A DNA stretch of 64,000 bases from NCBI RefSeq assembly GCF_003610355.1, contig NZ_RAPY01000002.1, positions 434,001-498,000 of the forward strand. Direction: 5' to 3'. The notes beneath the pieces are model-generated. The model saw only the letters and a program-made list of their open reading frames with translations, was not told the DNA's origin and did not search any database. Source of the DNA: Sphingobacterium detergens (GTDB taxonomy: Bacteria; Bacteroidota; Bacteroidia; Sphingobacteriales; Sphingobacteriaceae). Shown one piece after another: positions 62,101-64,000 of the stretch. Each line of letters begins with the position of its first letter. Position 1 is the first letter of the stretch. A program made the translations under genes and the position numbers.

Positions 62101-62706
62101 ATGTATAAACCGAGATATGATCATATTGAAGAGAAGGAAAACCTGTTGGCCCTGCGTTCGGGCTGCCAAACAGCTTTTCGTCAAATTTATACCCTCTACA
62201 GTGGCCGAATCTATCTCAACATTCGTAAAATGGTCAAGTCCGAACAGGATGCTGCCGAGCTCTTACAGGAAGTTTTTATAAAAGTATGGGATAAGCGGGA
62301 GCTAATTGATCCCGAACAGTCTTTTCGATCCTATCTGTTTCAGATTGCTAAATACACCGTATATAACTTTATCCGTAAAAATAATCTGGAGAAACAGATT
62401 CAAGCCTACCTTAGTCAACATAATACACAATTGTATAGCCATGTAGAAGAACAATTAGACGAAAAACAGGACGAACAATGGCTCTCCCAGACGATTGAAC
62501 AGCTTCCTCCCCAACGCAGACTGATCTACAAGCTTTGTAAGATCGAAGGTAAAAGCTACGCTGAAGTAAGTACCTTATTAAGAATATCGACTTCCACAAT
62601 CAATGACCATATTGTAAAAGCTACCAAATATATCAAAGAAAGGCACGGTGTTTTGGATAAATCCACGCTGTTAATAGCCTCTTTTATACTTCTCCAACAT
62701 CATTGA
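62101..62706 (+). CDS. ECF sigma factor (FecI/SusC-locus type)
   Basis: A 201-residue RNA polymerase ECF sigma factor. I use the ATG at 62101 rather than a GTG two codons before it. Region 2: SEQDAAELLQEVFIKVWDKRELI...FRSYLFQIAKYTVYNFIRK. Region 4: QLPPQRRLIYKLCKIEGKSYAEVSTLLRISTSTINDHIVKATKYI. With the FecR-like gene after it, it forms the cell-surface signalling pair that controls a TonB-dependent uptake operon, which should begin beyond the right edge of the window. Confidence 0.92.
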   Translation: MYKPRYDHIEEKENLLALRSGCQTAFRQIYTLYSGRIYLNIRKMVKSEQDAAELLQEVFIKVWDKRELIDPEQSFRSYLFQIAKYTVYNFIRKNNLEKQIQAYLSQHNTQLYSHVEEQLDEKQDEQWLSQTIEQLPPQRRLIYKLCKIEGKSYAEVSTLLRISTSTINDHIVKATKYIKERHGVLDKSTLLIASFILLQHH

Positions 62707-62810
62707 TCCCTATTATTTTCTTTAGGCTGAAAAAATATAAAATAAAATTGCAACGGGAGCAGATGATCGTTGCTTTTGAAGTGTATTAGCTAAAAAGAAG
62801 ATAACCAATT

Positions 62811-63983
62811 GTGGAAAAAAAAGTACTTCAATATACGCTAAGACAGTATATACATGGGGAGCTCAGTGAGGAAAATTCCCGCGCTTTTCTGTCTTATATA
62901 AAATCGGGGGAAGACCGAATACTGCTGCAGGAGCTGATCCAAGAAGTCCTGGATGATCCTGTAGATCGGGTCCTGCTTCAGGATCCCGAACTTCTGCTGG
63001 TACTGGATAACACTTGGGAGCAATTACATCTTCAGATAAATAAACCAAAAGCGAGATCATTGTGGTCCTGGAAACGTATTGCCGCTGTTGCCGCTACTGT
63101 CATTGGAATATCGTTTGCTGGTTGGTGGTTTTTTGATGGTGTAAGTGATTCCGTAAATCGACAGTCTAAGCAAGAGTTGATATCGCCAGGAAAACAATCC
63201 GCGACCTTAACCCTGGCCAATGGCGATCAGATTCGCTTACAGGAGACCATGAATGGACAGATTGCAGATGAAATGGGTATCAAGATTTCTAAAAGTAATG
63301 ATGGACAATTGATCTACGAAGTAGGGAAGAATGCGGGGGGTGGGTCTGGCAATCACATATTATCAACAACCAAAGGAGAAACCTATCGGATTAAGTTACC
63401 AGATGGTACACAGGTATGGCTCAATGCTGCTTCAGCCCTTAAGTATCCAATGCAGTTTGCCCATAAAGGGAAAAGGGAAGTGGAATTGGTAGGAGAAGCC
63501 TATTTTGAGGTAACAAAGGACCCCAAGCATCCTTTTATTGTCAATACATCCGGTCAACAGATCAAAGTACTGGGAACCCATTTTAATGTAAATAGCTACG
63601 CCGATGAACCAGCATTGCGAACTACACTTTTGGAAGGGAGTGTCGAAGTATCCTCCAGTAGCCAAAAACTGCGGTTACTTCCTGGACAACAATCTAGCCT
63701 TAATGCCAACGGAACGCTTAAATTACAGCAAGTAGATACGGCTCCAATAATTGCGTGGACCAATCACGAATTTATGTTTGATGAGGATGATATCGAAAGT
63801 GTAATGCGCGAAATAGCACGCTGGTATAATGTGGATGTAATCTATCAGGGAAAAAAAACAACAGAGAAGTTCGGCGGAGGGATATCCCGCTTTGATAACG
63901 TAAAGCAAGTCTTAAATCTGCTTGAAAATACGGGGGCAGTCCATTTCAGGATTGAAGGGAAAACCCTATATGTTCTTCCGTAA
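62811..63983 (+). CDS. FecR-family anti-sigma factor
   Basis: A 390-residue protein beginning at a GTG. The cytoplasmic part (1-80) would bind the sigma factor; a membrane helix at about 85-105 (RIAAVAATVIGISFAGWWFF) follows; the FecR domain runs from about 175 (TTKGETYRIKLPDGTQVWLNAASALKYP) to 285, and the C-terminal DUF4974 domain ends IEGKTLYVLP. This domain contacts the TonB receptor in the periplasm. Gap of about 100 bases to the sigma gene. Confidence 0.93.
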   Translation: MEKKVLQYTLRQYIHGELSEENSRAFLSYIKSGEDRILLQELIQEVLDDPVDRVLLQDPELLLVLDNTWEQLHLQINKPKARSLWSWKRIAAVAATVIGISFAGWWFFDGVSDSVNRQSKQELISPGKQSATLTLANGDQIRLQETMNGQIADEMGIKISKSNDGQLIYEVGKNAGGGSGNHILSTTKGETYRIKLPDGTQVWLNAASALKYPMQFAHKGKREVELVGEAYFEVTKDPKHPFIVNTSGQQIKVLGTHFNVNSYADEPALRTTLLEGSVEVSSSSQKLRLLPGQQSSLNANGTLKLQQVDTAPIIAWTNHEFMFDEDDIESVMREIARWYNVDVIYQGKKTTEKFGGGISRFDNVKQVLNLLENTGAVHFRIEGKTLYVLP

Positions 63984-64000
63984 TTATTTAATAAATAATT

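Overview
The window looks like a Sphingobacterium-type member of the Bacteroidota. Moderate-to-low GC, SusC/Oar-like TonB receptors, many lipoproteins with short lipoboxes, ECF sigma/FecR pairs, and at least one promoter of the TTTG-N20-TAnnTTTG form all point there. Genus level is inference from gene content. No tRNA, rRNA or CRISPR array is visible.

Layout. 1-10757 is the 3' part of a + strand surface-protein locus: two lipoproteins of DUF4397-like look, three tandem fasciclin lipoproteins, an Oar/SusC-like TonB-dependent receptor and a TIG/NHL lipoprotein. 10845-16779 is housekeeping and stress: phosphoesterase, SDR and AraC regulator, then a peroxide operon (ohr, DUF1304, nitroreductase, ohrR) with a probable OhrR operator over its promoter, and a NudK-type Nudix enzyme. 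16833-25800 holds an unrecognised propeller-like lipoprotein, a three-gene operon (SIR2-like protein, DUF2071, small membrane protein), an orphan bacteriophytochrome kinase, a lipase, a PhyH oxygenase and KptA.

26104-30038 is phage-derived in character: endolysin-like amidase, membrane-anchored coiled-coil protein, overlapping lipoprotein with a C-terminal membrane anchor (u-spanin topology), a protein resembling DnaA domain IV, and an S24/LexA-type repressor, together with operator-like repeats and two long perfect palindromes. No capsid, tail, integrase or terminase gene is present.

30407-40103 contains an ECF sigma / zinc anti-sigma / DUF417 / MsrAB oxidative-damage operon, several small membrane proteins and lipoproteins, an AraC-type regulator, a flavoprotein monooxygenase with an LLM oxidoreductase, and an HD hydrolase whose promoter carries a 32-bp perfect palindrome. 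40294-41322 encodes a lipoprotein whose C-terminal half matches domains 1-3 of the cholesterol-dependent cytolysins but which stops before domain 4. This is the most surprising single gene in the window.

41595-61369 is a mosaic of esterases, GNATs, an MFS pump with AraC regulator, a GH78 rhamnosidase, a duplicated promoter-gene-terminator module (two lumazine-binding-like secreted proteins), HD and ChaN/EreA-like proteins, and an SDR/GlcG/AraC operon. 62101-63983 is an ECF sigma/FecR pair, probably the head of the next TonB-linked uptake locus, which lies beyond the window.
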